From: Myxococcales bacterium
GTDB taxonomy: Bacteria; Myxococcota_A; Polyangia; Haliangiales; Haliangiaceae
NCBI GenBank assembly: GCA_016706545.1
Contig: JADJJK010000015.1
Coordinates: 92,999-156,998, forward strand
Direction: 5' to 3'
Length of the DNA stretch: 64,000 nucleotides
Shown here: in pieces, positions 27,375 through 35,830 of the stretch
Numbering within the stretch: position 1 is the stretch's first letter
How the letters are laid out: each line of letters starts with the position of its first letter
Program-made: the position numbers and the translations under genes
The notes under the pieces: model-generated
Seen by the model: the letters and a program-made list of their open reading frames with translations, nothing else
What the model was told of the DNA's origin: nothing
Databases searched by the model: none

Positions 27375-30128
27375 CTACTTGATGGAGACGACCTTGGCGG
27401 CGCCGAGGTCGCGCAGCGCCTTGGCGGCGCCGGGGCCAGCGGCGGAGATCACCATGCGGGTCGGGTCGAGGTCCGCGCGCAGCAGGGCGCGCACCTGATC
27501 GGTGGTGACGACGGCGATGGCGGCCGCCACCTTGGCCTCGTGGCCCAGCGGCTTGCCCGCGACGGCGGCGGCGATCAGATCATCGGCGATGGCGGTGGAG
27601 GAGGACGTCCGCGCCAGGGCGGCCTGCAGGGCGGCGCGCCGGGCGCGGTCCACCTCCAGGGCCAGCGCGCCAGGGTCGGTGTGCTGCAGCTCCAGCGCCG
27701 CGAGGATGGCGCGCAGCGCCTCGGTGCTGCGGTCTGGGGCGACCTTGCCGGTGATCCTGAGCACGCGCCCCACCTCATCTCCGACATACGCGAGCTCGAT
27801 GCCGTAGGTCGCGGCGAGGCGTTCGCGCACCACGCGGACCCGTCGCTCCAGCAGCTCCTGCGCGACGTGGCGCGTGGCGTCGTCCGCCGCTGCTCCGCCC
27901 GCGGCAAACAGCAGCGCGATCTCGAGCTGCCGCTCCGCGCGCTCGAGCGCCAGGTACGAGGGCCCCAGCGCTGGCTTCATCGGCGGCGCCACCGGGGACG
28001 AAGGTGGCGCGCCGGCTTCCCAGTCCCCCCACATCTCAAAGAGCTCGCGCTCGACCTGCGCCGGATCAAAGCCGCCCACCACCACCATCGTGGCGCCCTG
28101 CACGCGGTAGTGCTTGGCGCGGAACGCCTCCAGATCTTTGCGCGTGATGCCAGCCAGGTCGCGCTGGTGGTTGCGCAGGTACGGGTGGTCTTCGCCGAGC
28201 AGGCGCTTCCAGGTCGCCAGCTTCAGGCGCTGGTCCTGGCGCTGCTTGATTCGCTCGGGGTCGGCGGCGCGGTCACCGGGGCGGTCTTCGTCCTTGGCCT
28301 GGCGCTTGCGCTCCGCCAGCTCCTCCTCGTCGAAGTCGCCGCGCGCCAGCATGGTGTAGAGCCGCAGCAGGTGCTGGCTGGCCATCGACGAGGCGCCTTG
28401 GATGCCGTGGATCGAGGCGTGCGCGGTGGTGGACGCGAAGATGCTGGAGCCGGAGATGCCGGTGGAGGTCTGGGCGATCGCGTCGATGAGGGTCAGGTCT
28501 TGCCTGCGCATGTTCAGGAGGGTCGCGGTCAGCTCGGCGGTCCCGGCCTTGCCGCTGGGGTCGTCGGCGTCGCCGCCGGGGAACACCATGCGCGCGTCGA
28601 ACAGCGTGCTGGCGGCGCGCGGCACCAGGATGATCCGCAGGCCGTTCTTTAGCCGCAGCTCCTGCACGCGCCGGGCTGGCGGCAAGGTGAGCGCGGCGGG
28701 CGCGTTGGACGCGGCGGCGTGCTGGGGGTCATGCGGCAGCTCGCTCGCGATGGGGTCGCCCGCCAGGGCCAGCTCGACGGTCGGCCTGGAGGTGGCCGGC
28801 TTGCTGACGTGGAGCACGCGCGCCCTGGCTCGGTCAAACAACGTCTTGCCGGCGGCGGTGAGCGCGGCCGTGTCGCTCTGCATGAGCACATCGATGTCGG
28901 CTCCGTGATAGCCGGTGTGGCTGGTGAACTGGCAGTAGTCGCCGACCAGCGCGCCGCGCCCCAGCATGTTGTCGTGCTCGGCGATGAGCCGGGTGCTCGC
29001 CGCCAGCTTCTGGCCGAGCAGCACGACCTCCGACCAGCCGCTCCACGCCTCCTCGATCGCGCGGTAGATCTGCTTGGTCAGCTCCGCCGGCGCCTGGCCC
29101 CGCTTGCTGAACAGCCCCACCACCACGGCCGACTCGCGGTTGGCGCCGACCATCTCGACATAGGGGCGGAGGTCGTCGGAGTGCTTGGCGGCGGCGCGCC
29201 GCAGCTCGGAGCCGACCAGCACGATGGCCTGCTCCTCGAGCACCCGGCGCGGGGTCCCCGCGGCGGCCAGCGGAAACGCCACCAGGACGCCGGGGTCGCT
29301 CACCGGCAGGTCGATGGTCTTTGGCGCGGCGGTGCGGGGCAGCGTGGCCACCTCCGCGGGCGCGGGCACCGCGCGGTTGGGGATCGGGTCGAAGTACTTG
29401 GCGACCAGCGCCAGGGTCTTCTTGGGGGCAATGGCGCCGCCGATGATGAGCGCGGCGCGGTTGGGCGCGTAGCGCTCGCGCAGGAAGGTGCAGGCGTCCT
29501 CCTTGCTGAGCTTGGTCACGTCCTGCCCACCCACGCCGGCCGCGAAGCGATGCGTGGCGCCCCACAGCGCGGCGGCGAGCTGCTTGCCGGGCTCGTGCTG
29601 GTCCGCGCGCTGCGCCAGCTCCTGCAGGACCACGGCGCGCTCGCGCTCGAACATCGCGTCGGAGAGCTGGTCACAGCTAGCGGACATGCGCTGGGCTTCG
29701 AGCTGCAGCAAGGTCTCCAGGCGTGGTGCCAGCGCCACCGCGAGGTAGTGGGTGGAGTCGAAGGAGGTGGTGGCGTTGTAGGACAGCGTGGCTTCCGAGA
29801 GGCGCGAGGTGAGCGTGGGGCCGCCTTGCGGCTGGAGCTCGAACGCGAGGTGCTCCACCAGGTGCGCCAGGCCGGTCTTGCCGACGGGCTCGTCGAGCGC
29901 GCCGGCGAAGTAGCGGGCGTCGACGGTGACCAGGTTGCTGTCCGCGTCGGGCGCCAGCACCACGACCATGCCGTTGCGCATGGTGTACGTCGGGTAGTTG
30001 ACGTCGACACGCAAGCCGAGGTCCATCACCACGCCGAGCGACAGCGGCTCCGCCCGCCTTGGGGTACCGCACGCCACCGCGAGGAGCATGCTGCCGATCA
30101 CGAACCACGACCCTGACGACCGCCTCAT
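27375..30128 (-). CDS. M16-family zinc metallopeptidase, lipoprotein
   Basis: 917 residues from ATG 30128, which begins a lipoprotein signal (FVIGSMLLAVAC, Cys20). Inverted zinc motif H89-L-V-E-H93 (HxxEH) lies in GLAHLVEHLAFE, followed by the first M16 domain. A second, non-catalytic M16 half starts near residue 430 (LRIILVPRAASTLFDARMVFPGG). The two halves form the clam-shell of pitrilysin-like enzymes. The product should be tethered in the periplasm and cut peptides. An upstream extension of the reading frame exists but lacks signal-peptide character. It is divergent from the small membrane gene at 30280. Confidence 0.92.
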   Translation of the reverse strand: MRRSSGSWFVIGSMLLAVACGTPRRAEPLSLGVVMDLGLRVDVNYPTYTMRNGMVVVLAPDADSNLVTVDARYFAGALDEPVGKTGLAHLVEHLAFELQPQGGPTLTSRLSEATLSYNATTSFDSTHYLAVALAPRLETLLQLEAQRMSASCDQLSDAMFERERAVVLQELAQRADQHEPGKQLAAALWGATHRFAAGVGGQDVTKLSKEDACTFLRERYAPNRAALIIGGAIAPKKTLALVAKYFDPIPNRAVPAPAEVATLPRTAAPKTIDLPVSDPGVLVAFPLAAAGTPRRVLEEQAIVLVGSELRRAAAKHSDDLRPYVEMVGANRESAVVVGLFSKRGQAPAELTKQIYRAIEEAWSGWSEVVLLGQKLAASTRLIAEHDNMLGRGALVGDYCQFTSHTGYHGADIDVLMQSDTAALTAAGKTLFDRARARVLHVSKPATSRPTVELALAGDPIASELPHDPQHAAASNAPAALTLPPARRVQELRLKNGLRIILVPRAASTLFDARMVFPGGDADDPSGKAGTAELTATLLNMRRQDLTLIDAIAQTSTGISGSSIFASTTAHASIHGIQGASSMASQHLLRLYTMLARGDFDEEELAERKRQAKDEDRPGDRAADPERIKQRQDQRLKLATWKRLLGEDHPYLRNHQRDLAGITRKDLEAFRAKHYRVQGATMVVVGGFDPAQVERELFEMWGDWEAGAPPSSPVAPPMKPALGPSYLALERAERQLEIALLFAAGGAAADDATRHVAQELLERRVRVVRERLAATYGIELAYVGDEVGRVLRITGKVAPDRSTEALRAILAALELQHTDPGALALEVDRARRAALQAALARTSSSTAIADDLIAAAVAGKPLGHEAKVAAAIAVVTTDQVRALLRADLDPTRMVISAAGPGAAKALRDLGAAKVVSIK

Positions 30129-30279
30129 GGCTCCCAGTATGCCTGCATGCGCACGCCGATGCGGGGGGCTTGGCAGGGCTTCTGCTGCGCGGCCGAAGGG
30201 CGCGCCACAGGTGTCGCGGCGGCGCGCCGGGAGGCCTTCACGCGAGCCGCGGCGCTCCATCCCTGCTACCCTCTTGGTC

Positions 30280-30456
30280 ATGCGTGGTCCCTTGCTTTCG
30301 ATCATCGCCGCGGTCGCAGGAGCCGGCGCGGGGTATGCCTACTACCACTTCTATGGCTGCAACTCTGGTTGAGGCTGGCAGAGCAGCCCGGTGTGGATGC
30401 CGATCATCGGCGCCATCTTCGCGTTGCTCCTGGTTGGCGGTCGTCAACCTCGATAA
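30280..30456 (+). CDS. Small two-helix membrane protein, DUF6132-like, with in-frame TGA (possible selenoprotein)
   Basis: Reads MRGPLLSIIAAVAGAGAGYA, then YYHFYGCNSG, a TGA at 30370-30372, then GWQSSPVWMPIIGAIFALLL and VGGRQPR to a TAA at 30454. The first half matches small DUF6132-type proteins (GYxYYxxxGCxSG) and the part after TGA gives their expected second half: a loop with Pro-Trp and a second membrane helix. In the family a second Cys stands just after GCxSG, so TGA may stand where Cys normally is, suggesting selenocysteine. After the TGA, GGCTG and CAGCC can pair around a 6-base loop, but this is not a classical SECIS with GGU loop. Alternatives: premature stop, or a base error. Total 58 residues if read through. 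Confidence 0.5.
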
Positions 30457-30488
30457 CCTCGATAGCGGCGGCTCCTGCCGCCCAAAGC

Positions 30489-31373
30489 TCACCAGGGGCC
30501 ACGCACGGGCACGGCTTCTTGGGGACCAGGCCAGCGCGGGCTGGTGAAGACCAGCAGGCGAAGCCGGCCTGGGCCAGCGCGGAGCTGAAACTGCACCCCC
30601 GGCTGGATGCACACCGAGCTGCCGACGCCCAGCCTGTCCACTCGGGCCTCCCCGCCCTGGGATCTCCACAGCTCCCCTCCGCCCTCCAGCACGTGCCAGA
30701 GCTGCTCGACAGTGCGGTGGCAGAGCGCGCGCGAGCACTGCGCTGGCGCGAGCTCGTGCTGCTCCATCGCCGCGCGCTCGCTGGACACCAGCGGCGCGGC
30801 GCGGTCGGCGCTGATGGCGCCGCTGGCGCGGTCGACGCAGACCGGCGCGTCCAGCGCAGCCGGCACCTGGCCGCGGCGGGCGCCAAGCCGGCGCAGCGCG
30901 GCGGCGCGCTCGGCCATCACCTCGTCGCGATCAGGCGCCAGGCTGTCGTCGCTCCAGTCGCGGCCCACGACCACGGTGTCGTCGTGAGTGACCCGCTTGC
31001 CCTCCAGCTCCACCAGCCGGCCCGGCGCGGTGAGCAAGTACAGCGCGCTGGCTTGTGAGCCGTGGTTGCAGAGCTGCACGACGGTGCCGGGCGGGGCGAC
31101 GTAGCATTCGCCGGGGCCAAGCGAGTGTTCGCGCCGCTCGCTCTGGGGCTCTCGCGCCAGCACGGTGACGCTGTGCTCCACGCCCACCAGCACCAGCGTG
31201 GCGCCAGGCAGCGTGAACAGCCAGGTCTGACCGGCCGCCGGCACCCGGCGCAGCTCCAGGCCAAGCGGGCAGGGGCCTGGCAGGTGGTCCCCCGCGGTCG
31301 CGGCGCTGATGAGCAACGCAGCCTCGGTGCCATCGGCTTGCACCTGGAGCGCTGGAGCGGTCACCAGCGGCAT
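30489..31373 (-). CDS. Bicupin protein
   Basis: 294 residues with two cupin-like halves. The first, about 45-120, includes ATLVLVGVEHSVTVL, GPGECYVAPPGTVVQLC. The second, about 210-290, has EQLWHVLEGGGELWRS, RLGVGSSVCIQPGVQFQLRA and LRLLVFTSPRWPG, the classic last part of small cupin proteins. The metal-binding residues are partial (His in the first strand of the second domain, few others), so enzyme activity is uncertain. It is transcribed leftward after the metacaspase, with 37 bases between, and probably shares its transcript. Function unknown; binding of a small ligand is likely for the fold. Confidence 0.75.
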   Translation of the reverse strand: MPLVTAPALQVQADGTEAALLISAATAGDHLPGPCPLGLELRRVPAAGQTWLFTLPGATLVLVGVEHSVTVLAREPQSERREHSLGPGECYVAPPGTVVQLCNHGSQASALYLLTAPGRLVELEGKRVTHDDTVVVGRDWSDDSLAPDRDEVMAERAAALRRLGARRGQVPAALDAPVCVDRASGAISADRAAPLVSSERAAMEQHELAPAQCSRALCHRTVEQLWHVLEGGGELWRSQGGEARVDRLGVGSSVCIQPGVQFQLRAGPGRLRLLVFTSPRWPGPQEAVPVRGPW

Positions 31374-31410
31374 GCGCCAGCTCCCGGCTCCGGCAACGAG
31401 ACGGCGCGCC

Positions 31411-32790
31411 TCACAGACTCAGCGCGACCGCGTCAGGGTCCGTGCCCCGTCGCGCCATCGGCTTGGCGGGGACGGCGGTGGCCACGAACAGGTCGGGAGC
31501 AAACGAGCTCATGCTGATGAACACCCCGGCGCCGCGGTCCTGGGCCTGCACCTCGGCGAGGTTCTCGACCACGTAGGTCACCATCGCCTGCAGGTGCGGC
31601 GCGGCGCGGCGCGGCACGGTCCCGATGAGCTCCATCAGGTGCTGGTGCAGCGCGCCGACGCTGGGGAGCTGCGCCAGCTCCATGGGTGGCACCTCGAGGT
31701 GAAAGCCCCACCAGAAGGAGCGGCAGGTCACGGCGCCGCTGCGCGGGCAAGACCTGACCGCGCGCGCCATCGCGGATGCGTCCGCGACGGAGATCGCCGA
31801 CAGGTCCACGCCGAGCTCGAGGAGTCGAGATCCAAACTGCGCGTCGTCGACGGCCTTGCGGGCGGCCTCGGCCAGGTACATGTGCAGGTGCCGGTCGGCC
31901 TCCAGCGAGGTGCGATCAGGGAGGCGTACGGTGCGCGGCGTCTTGGGTTGCATCATCGAACACTCCGGGGGAAGCAGGAAGGGAGCAGACAAGCCAGGGC
32001 CGACGCCCTCGGGGTGCTGGCCGATCTCGGCGAGCACCTGCTGGACCTGGGTCAGGAGCTCGGCGCTGCTGGCGGTTGGTGCGCGGCGCGCCGCGGCCAG
32101 CAGGTGATAGGTGAAGGCACCGCGCGGCATGCCCTCCACGAAGATGTCGGCGGCGCGCTCGGTGGACGCGCAGGCGGTGAGAAAGAGGCAGCGCTCGCCG
32201 GGGACGATGCGCGTGGCGCGCGCCGTGGACGGACCGAGGGACGGACCGAGGGACGGACCGAGGGGAAGCGGAGCGGACATCGCCCTGCACGCGGCGATGC
32301 GGCGATCGAGGTCTTCATGCAGATCTCCGGAATGGCAGGCGTCGATCACCCACGTGGTGGCCACCCCAGGCGGCAGCGAGTCGAAGATCTGCGCGAGCTC
32401 GTCATCCAGGATGGCGGAGTCCGCGGTCCAGTCGAAGTCCACCGGGCACAGCGCCTCGTCCAGCATGTCCGCCTCGCGCGGATCTCGGCTGGGGAACTGG
32501 GCGCCGTGGCCGCAGAAGTAAAAGACCGCCTGATCGCCAGCTCTCGAGCTCTGGGCCAGCGCTCGCAGCTCCCGCAAGATCGCGCCGCGGGTGGCCTCGG
32601 CGTTGCGCAGCACGCGGATGTGCGCGGGCGCAAAGCCTCGCTCGCTCTGCAAGAACCCCTGCACCGCGGCGATGTCATTGAGGCAACCCTGCAGCGGCTG
32701 CTGCTTGTAGGCGTTGATGCCAACCAGCACAGCTCGCCGAACACCCTCGCCCTCGAGGCGCGCGTGCGTAGGGGGAAGCTCGCAGGTCAT
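31411..32790 (-). CDS. Metacaspase (caspase-fold peptidase, C14)
   Basis: 459 residues from ATG 32790. The caspase-like core covers about residues 16-260: RRAVLVGINAYKQQPLQGCLNDI, the catalytic His95 in AVFYFCGHGAQF, acidic DEALCPVDFDW, and the catalytic Cys152 in TTWVIDACHSGDLHED. Both dyad residues are present. The third part (LFLTACASTERAADI, RGAFTYHLLAAA) completes the fold. About 190 C-terminal residues form an unassigned domain. Bacterial metacaspases cleave after Arg/Lys and serve in stress, development or programmed death. It lies next to a bicupin, with a repeat-filled control region upstream (32916-32982). ATG chosen because upstream sequence to 33117 lacks protein character. Confidence 0.9.
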   Translation of the reverse strand: MTCELPPTHARLEGEGVRRAVLVGINAYKQQPLQGCLNDIAAVQGFLQSERGFAPAHIRVLRNAEATRGAILRELRALAQSSRAGDQAVFYFCGHGAQFPSRDPREADMLDEALCPVDFDWTADSAILDDELAQIFDSLPPGVATTWVIDACHSGDLHEDLDRRIAACRAMSAPLPLGPSLGPSLGPSTARATRIVPGERCLFLTACASTERAADIFVEGMPRGAFTYHLLAAARRAPTASSAELLTQVQQVLAEIGQHPEGVGPGLSAPFLLPPECSMMQPKTPRTVRLPDRTSLEADRHLHMYLAEAARKAVDDAQFGSRLLELGVDLSAISVADASAMARAVRSCPRSGAVTCRSFWWGFHLEVPPMELAQLPSVGALHQHLMELIGTVPRRAAPHLQAMVTYVVENLAEVQAQDRGAGVFISMSSFAPDLFVATAVPAKPMARRGTDPDAVALSL

Positions 32791-32915
32791 GGCGGGACAT
32801 CTTGCAGAGCCCGTGCCGCGGCAGATCCTGGGCAAGGCGGTGTGATTCGCCGCCGCGCTGCGCTGCAACTGTCTGCGATTCCTCGAGTGATCGCCGCGCG
32901 CGGCGCGCGCACACT

Positions 32916-32982
32916 GCCCATGCGCGCGCATGGGCGGCGTCATTGCGTCATTTGTTGACGCGCAATCCGCAGCAAATGACGC
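32916..32982. promoter_or_regulatory. Palindrome and GCGTCA half-site cluster between metacaspase and Asp-rich lipoprotein
   Basis: A perfect 20-base palindrome, GCCCATGCGC followed by its complement, lies at 32916-32935. Next come four copies of GCGTCA: forward at 32937 and 32945, inverted at 32956 and 32977. The outer pair forms GCGTCATTTG...CAAATGACGC with 10-base perfect arms. The layout looks like a multi-operator control region for one or both divergent genes. The remaining part of this 341-base gap (32791-33131) has no gene I can support. Confidence 0.55.
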
Positions 32983-33131
32983 GGCCTTGGCGGATGTGGG
33001 GGACCTGCGCAGTGTGTAGAGATCGCGCTGCGCAAGCGCGCCGCTGCGATGCGGCAAGTCTTCGATTTGGTTGAGTTCGATGATCGGCACAACGGCTGCA
33101 CAGAGAACCTCCACCACCAGGAGGTCCAGTC

Positions 33132-33509
33132 ATGTTGAAGCGAGTTGCGGTTGCCCTGTTCTCGTGTGCTCTCATCATCGGCGGCGCGGTCGCGTGTACC
33201 GACACCAGCGGCACCACCAGCCAGGCTGGCTCGGTCCGCGTCACCACCAATGACACGGACACCGACACCGACAGCGACGGCAACAGCGACTGCGCCGGTG
33301 ACGTGGACTCGGACAACGCCGACTCCGACGCGGACTCGACCGAGGCGGACTCCGACAGCGATGACGCTGACACGGACGAGGACACCGACAACGACGACGA
33401 CAGCGACGCCCAGGGCGGCGGCTGCGACGACAGCGACAGTGACAGCGGCTCGGGCGGCGGGTCCGGCGGTGGCGGTGGCGGCGGCGGTGGTGGCGGCGAC
33501 GGCGGCTGA
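33132..33509 (+). CDS. Asp/Ser-rich small lipoprotein with poly-Gly tail
   Basis: 125 residues. Lipoprotein signal MLKRVAVALFSCALIIGGAVAC gives a mature start at Cys22. The rest is almost only Asp, Ser, Thr, Asn and Gly (DTDTDSDGNSD and similar), ending in an about 20-residue Gly run. Highly acidic; calcium binding or a surface-charge role is likely but not shown. Intrinsically disordered. It starts just after a run of CACCACCAGGAGG, where AGGAGG acts as a ribosome site. Similar Asp-rich lipoproteins are common in Myxococcota. Divergent from the metacaspase. Confidence 0.8.
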   Translation: MLKRVAVALFSCALIIGGAVACTDTSGTTSQAGSVRVTTNDTDTDTDSDGNSDCAGDVDSDNADSDADSTEADSDSDDADTDEDTDNDDDSDAQGGGCDDSDSDSGSGGGSGGGGGGGGGGGDGG

Positions 33510-33610
33510 GGCCCCGCGGTTGGGCAAGCTCCAGGAGGCGCTGCAGGGGGTCCCTGCTGGCGCCTCTTCGTTTATGTGCTCGCGACGCTGTAAAGGATAG
33601 GCTCGCTGAC

Positions 33611-34888
33611 GTGATCGATACCCTCGTCTGGATGCTGGTCGCGGCTAGCCTGGTGCCGGCCCACCAGGCTGCGCGCAGACACTCTGCGCAGCACCTGGTG
33701 GCGCTCTTGTGCCTCGAGCTCATCGGGGTGGCGATGGTCCTGGTAGCCGCGCTGGATGAGCCGCGGTGGTCGGCGCTGGCGCAAGAAGATGGGCCGGTGG
33801 AGTGGATCACGTTCTCGGCGTTCACGCTGGCCGCCGGGATCCTGGCGCTGCGCGTGCGCAAGCTCGGCGGTCGCTGGTTCGCGGCGGCGAGCGTCTTTTT
33901 GGCGCTGTTCTGCGTGGTGGTCGCGGGCGAGGAGATCTCGTGGGGGCAGCGGCTCCTGGGCTTTCGCCCGCCCGACGTGTTCCTGGACCGCAACTTTCAG
34001 CAAGAGCTCAACGTTCACAACGTGCTCATGCACGAGCGCGGCCTGGGCTTCTCGCTGGAGTCCAAGCACCTGGTCATGGCGATCGCGCTGGGCTTCTCGC
34101 TGGCCTGGCCGCTGCTGGTGAGGTGGGGCTGGCTGCGCGCGTTCTCCAAGCTGGCGCCGCCGTGGTCGCTGTTGCCGGTGGGCCTGGCCATCGTCGCGGC
34201 CGAGCAATCGTACCCGGTGGACCTCACCGGGGAGGGCGCGGAGATGATGTGCGGCCTGCTGTTTCTGGCGGCGGCCTTGTTGCCCCTCGAGCTGCCCACG
34301 GGCCGGCTCGCCGGCTGGCTGGGCTTCTCGCTGGCCAGCGGGCTCATCATCTCGCTCGCGGTGGCGCGGCTGGTGTTCGGCAGCGACGACGCCGGCCGCG
34401 CTCACGCCGCGGCGGAGCTCGAGCTGTTGCGGGCGGACGTCTCGGCAGGCGCGGCGCAGCCCCGGCTTTTCGGCCGCAACATCCACAAGCGGGTGTTCAC
34501 CGCGGCGCGCGATGGCTACCTCGCCTTCGCCGGCCGAGCGTATCTGGAGCAGCAAGGGACGCCGGCGGAGCCGGCTCCCCCGCCGTTGCGCGTTCGCCGG
34601 GATCGCCGCGGCTACTTTCTGGATCCGTGGAACAACCCGTACTGGGTGGTGTTCGATCGGCGGACCCGAGCCTGTGTGGTGTACTCCTTTGGGCCCAACC
34701 GGCGGCGCGATCTGAGCGCGCGCGCCCTGCATGAGGGCACAGGAGACGACGTCGTGGTGCGCTTCGCGTTGCCGCCAGCGCCGGATGCAGCGCCAGCGCC
34801 GGATGCAGCGCCAGCGCCGGATGCAGCGCCAGCGCCGGATGCAGCGCCAGCGGGCGCAGCGCCAGCGGCAGCCCCAGCTTTGCCGTGA
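33611..34888 (+). CDS. Polytopic membrane protein (GEEISWGQR family) with GspG-like soluble tail
   Basis: 425 residues, GTG start. About six to eight membrane helices occupy the first 275 residues. Conserved phrases EDGPVEWITF, GEEISWGQRLLGF and NFQQELNVHN mark a family of bacterial integral membrane proteins that I recognise but whose function is not known. After the last helix a soluble region (about 290-390) carries RRGYFLDPWNNPYWVVFD and VVYSFGPNRRRD, which resembles the C-terminal part of pseudopilin GspG (LDPWGNPY...YSxGxDG). The end is a 6-residue tandem repeat PAPDAA (18-base unit, about 34774-34845). The combination of membrane domain and pseudopilin-like tail is unusual. It sits alone between a lipoprotein and the 35178 gene. 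Confidence 0.75.
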   Translation: MIDTLVWMLVAASLVPAHQAARRHSAQHLVALLCLELIGVAMVLVAALDEPRWSALAQEDGPVEWITFSAFTLAAGILALRVRKLGGRWFAAASVFLALFCVVVAGEEISWGQRLLGFRPPDVFLDRNFQQELNVHNVLMHERGLGFSLESKHLVMAIALGFSLAWPLLVRWGWLRAFSKLAPPWSLLPVGLAIVAAEQSYPVDLTGEGAEMMCGLLFLAAALLPLELPTGRLAGWLGFSLASGLIISLAVARLVFGSDDAGRAHAAAELELLRADVSAGAAQPRLFGRNIHKRVFTAARDGYLAFAGRAYLEQQGTPAEPAPPPLRVRRDRRGYFLDPWNNPYWVVFDRRTRACVVYSFGPNRRRDLSARALHEGTGDDVVVRFALPPAPDAAPAPDAAPAPDAAPAPDAAPAGAAPAAAPALP

Positions 34889-35177
34889 GCGCGCAGCAGC
34901 GCGTTGGACGCTGACGCACGCTGCGTCTTGCTGTGACGCGCGGCCTGTGGTGTAGCGCACAGCGGCGCCGCAACACCGCAGGTCCTCGATGGCGTTCGGC
35001 GGGCTCCTGCTGATCAACCGTTTGGCCCGCATCGTGCTTATCTGGCCGCAGACCGGGCGGGCAGGTTGGTCGAGTGCGCGCGGAGGTGGGGACCTTCGCG
35101 CGCAGCTCGTGAGGCGTGGTCGTTTGGCCTGGCGGGCATGCAAAGCGCGTCAGAGATCGCTAGTCAGGAGGATCGAG
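34889..35177 (+). other. Intergenic region, no gene seen
   Basis: 289 bases between two plus-strand genes. The first part has GCGC/CGCTG-rich short inverted repeats (34889-34960) that could act as a weak terminator. Nothing else is recognisable except the good ribosome site AGGAGG at 35166-35171 before the next gene. Confidence 0.5.
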
Positions 35178-35819
35178 ATGAGTGAGATCGTTATCGGGTA
35201 TCGTCAATTGGAGATAAACCAGCTCGAGACGCCCAAGCCCTCGGTGGCGCGCTTCGAGTGGACCATGCAGGACGCGAGCGCTGCGGTCGTCGCGCACGGG
35301 CAAGTCCTCGTGTTCGGCGAGAAGGCGTTGATCACCGGCTGGCAGCCGGCCATGGAGTACTGGTACGTGTCCGCGCCGGGGGCGGGCGGTCAGCCTGTGC
35401 GCACCACGCTGGAGTGCAAGGAGCTGGTCGCCGCGGAGGCTGCGTACCAGATGCTCTCCACGTTCTCCGCCAAGGACGGCTTTTTGGCGCCCATGGTGCC
35501 GCAGCCGGTGGGGCTCAAGGCCGGCGATCCGGTGCTGGGCCAGCCTGCGCTGCAGGGGCACTTCCGGGTCACCTCCGCAGACGGCTCCACGACGACGGAG
35601 GCCGCGCTGTGGCTGGTGCTGGAGGGGGCGCGGCTGCGCCGGGTGGACTGGTACTGGACCGGCAACAAGCCGCTCAGCCTGTTCCCCGGCGGCGTCAAGG
35701 TGGGCGACAAGGTGGAGCTCAAGGAGGTCACCAACGGCGCGCCGGGGTTTCCGCAAATCGGCTGGAATCGCTGCCTGCAGCCCACCGGACCTGTCGCCGT
35801 GATGGCGGGACCGCTGTAG
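35178..35819 (+). CDS. Hypothetical protein, 213 residues
   Basis: Starts MSEIVIGYRQLEINQLETPK with a strong Shine-Dalgarno (AGGAGG, 6 bases before ATG). No signal peptide or membrane helix. It is rich in beta-like segments with many Trp and Tyr (WQPAMEYWYVSAPG, RRVDWYWTGNKP) and a middle region QALQGHFRVTSADGSTTTEAALW. I do not recognise the family. It is followed after 11 bases by the kinase-ATPase gene, and is likely part of the same operon. It could be a substrate or a partner of the kinase; this is inference from position. Confidence 0.7.
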   Translation: MSEIVIGYRQLEINQLETPKPSVARFEWTMQDASAAVVAHGQVLVFGEKALITGWQPAMEYWYVSAPGAGGQPVRTTLECKELVAAEAAYQMLSTFSAKDGFLAPMVPQPVGLKAGDPVLGQPALQGHFRVTSADGSTTTEAALWLVLEGARLRRVDWYWTGNKPLSLFPGGVKVGDKVELKEVTNGAPGFPQIGWNRCLQPTGPVAVMAGPL

Positions 35820-35830
35820 CATTTCCGCGG

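Noticed and set aside
32791..33117. N-terminal extension of the metacaspase to 33117
   Set aside because: The extra 109 residues cover the palindrome cluster and lack protein character; the caspase fold begins right after ATG 32790.
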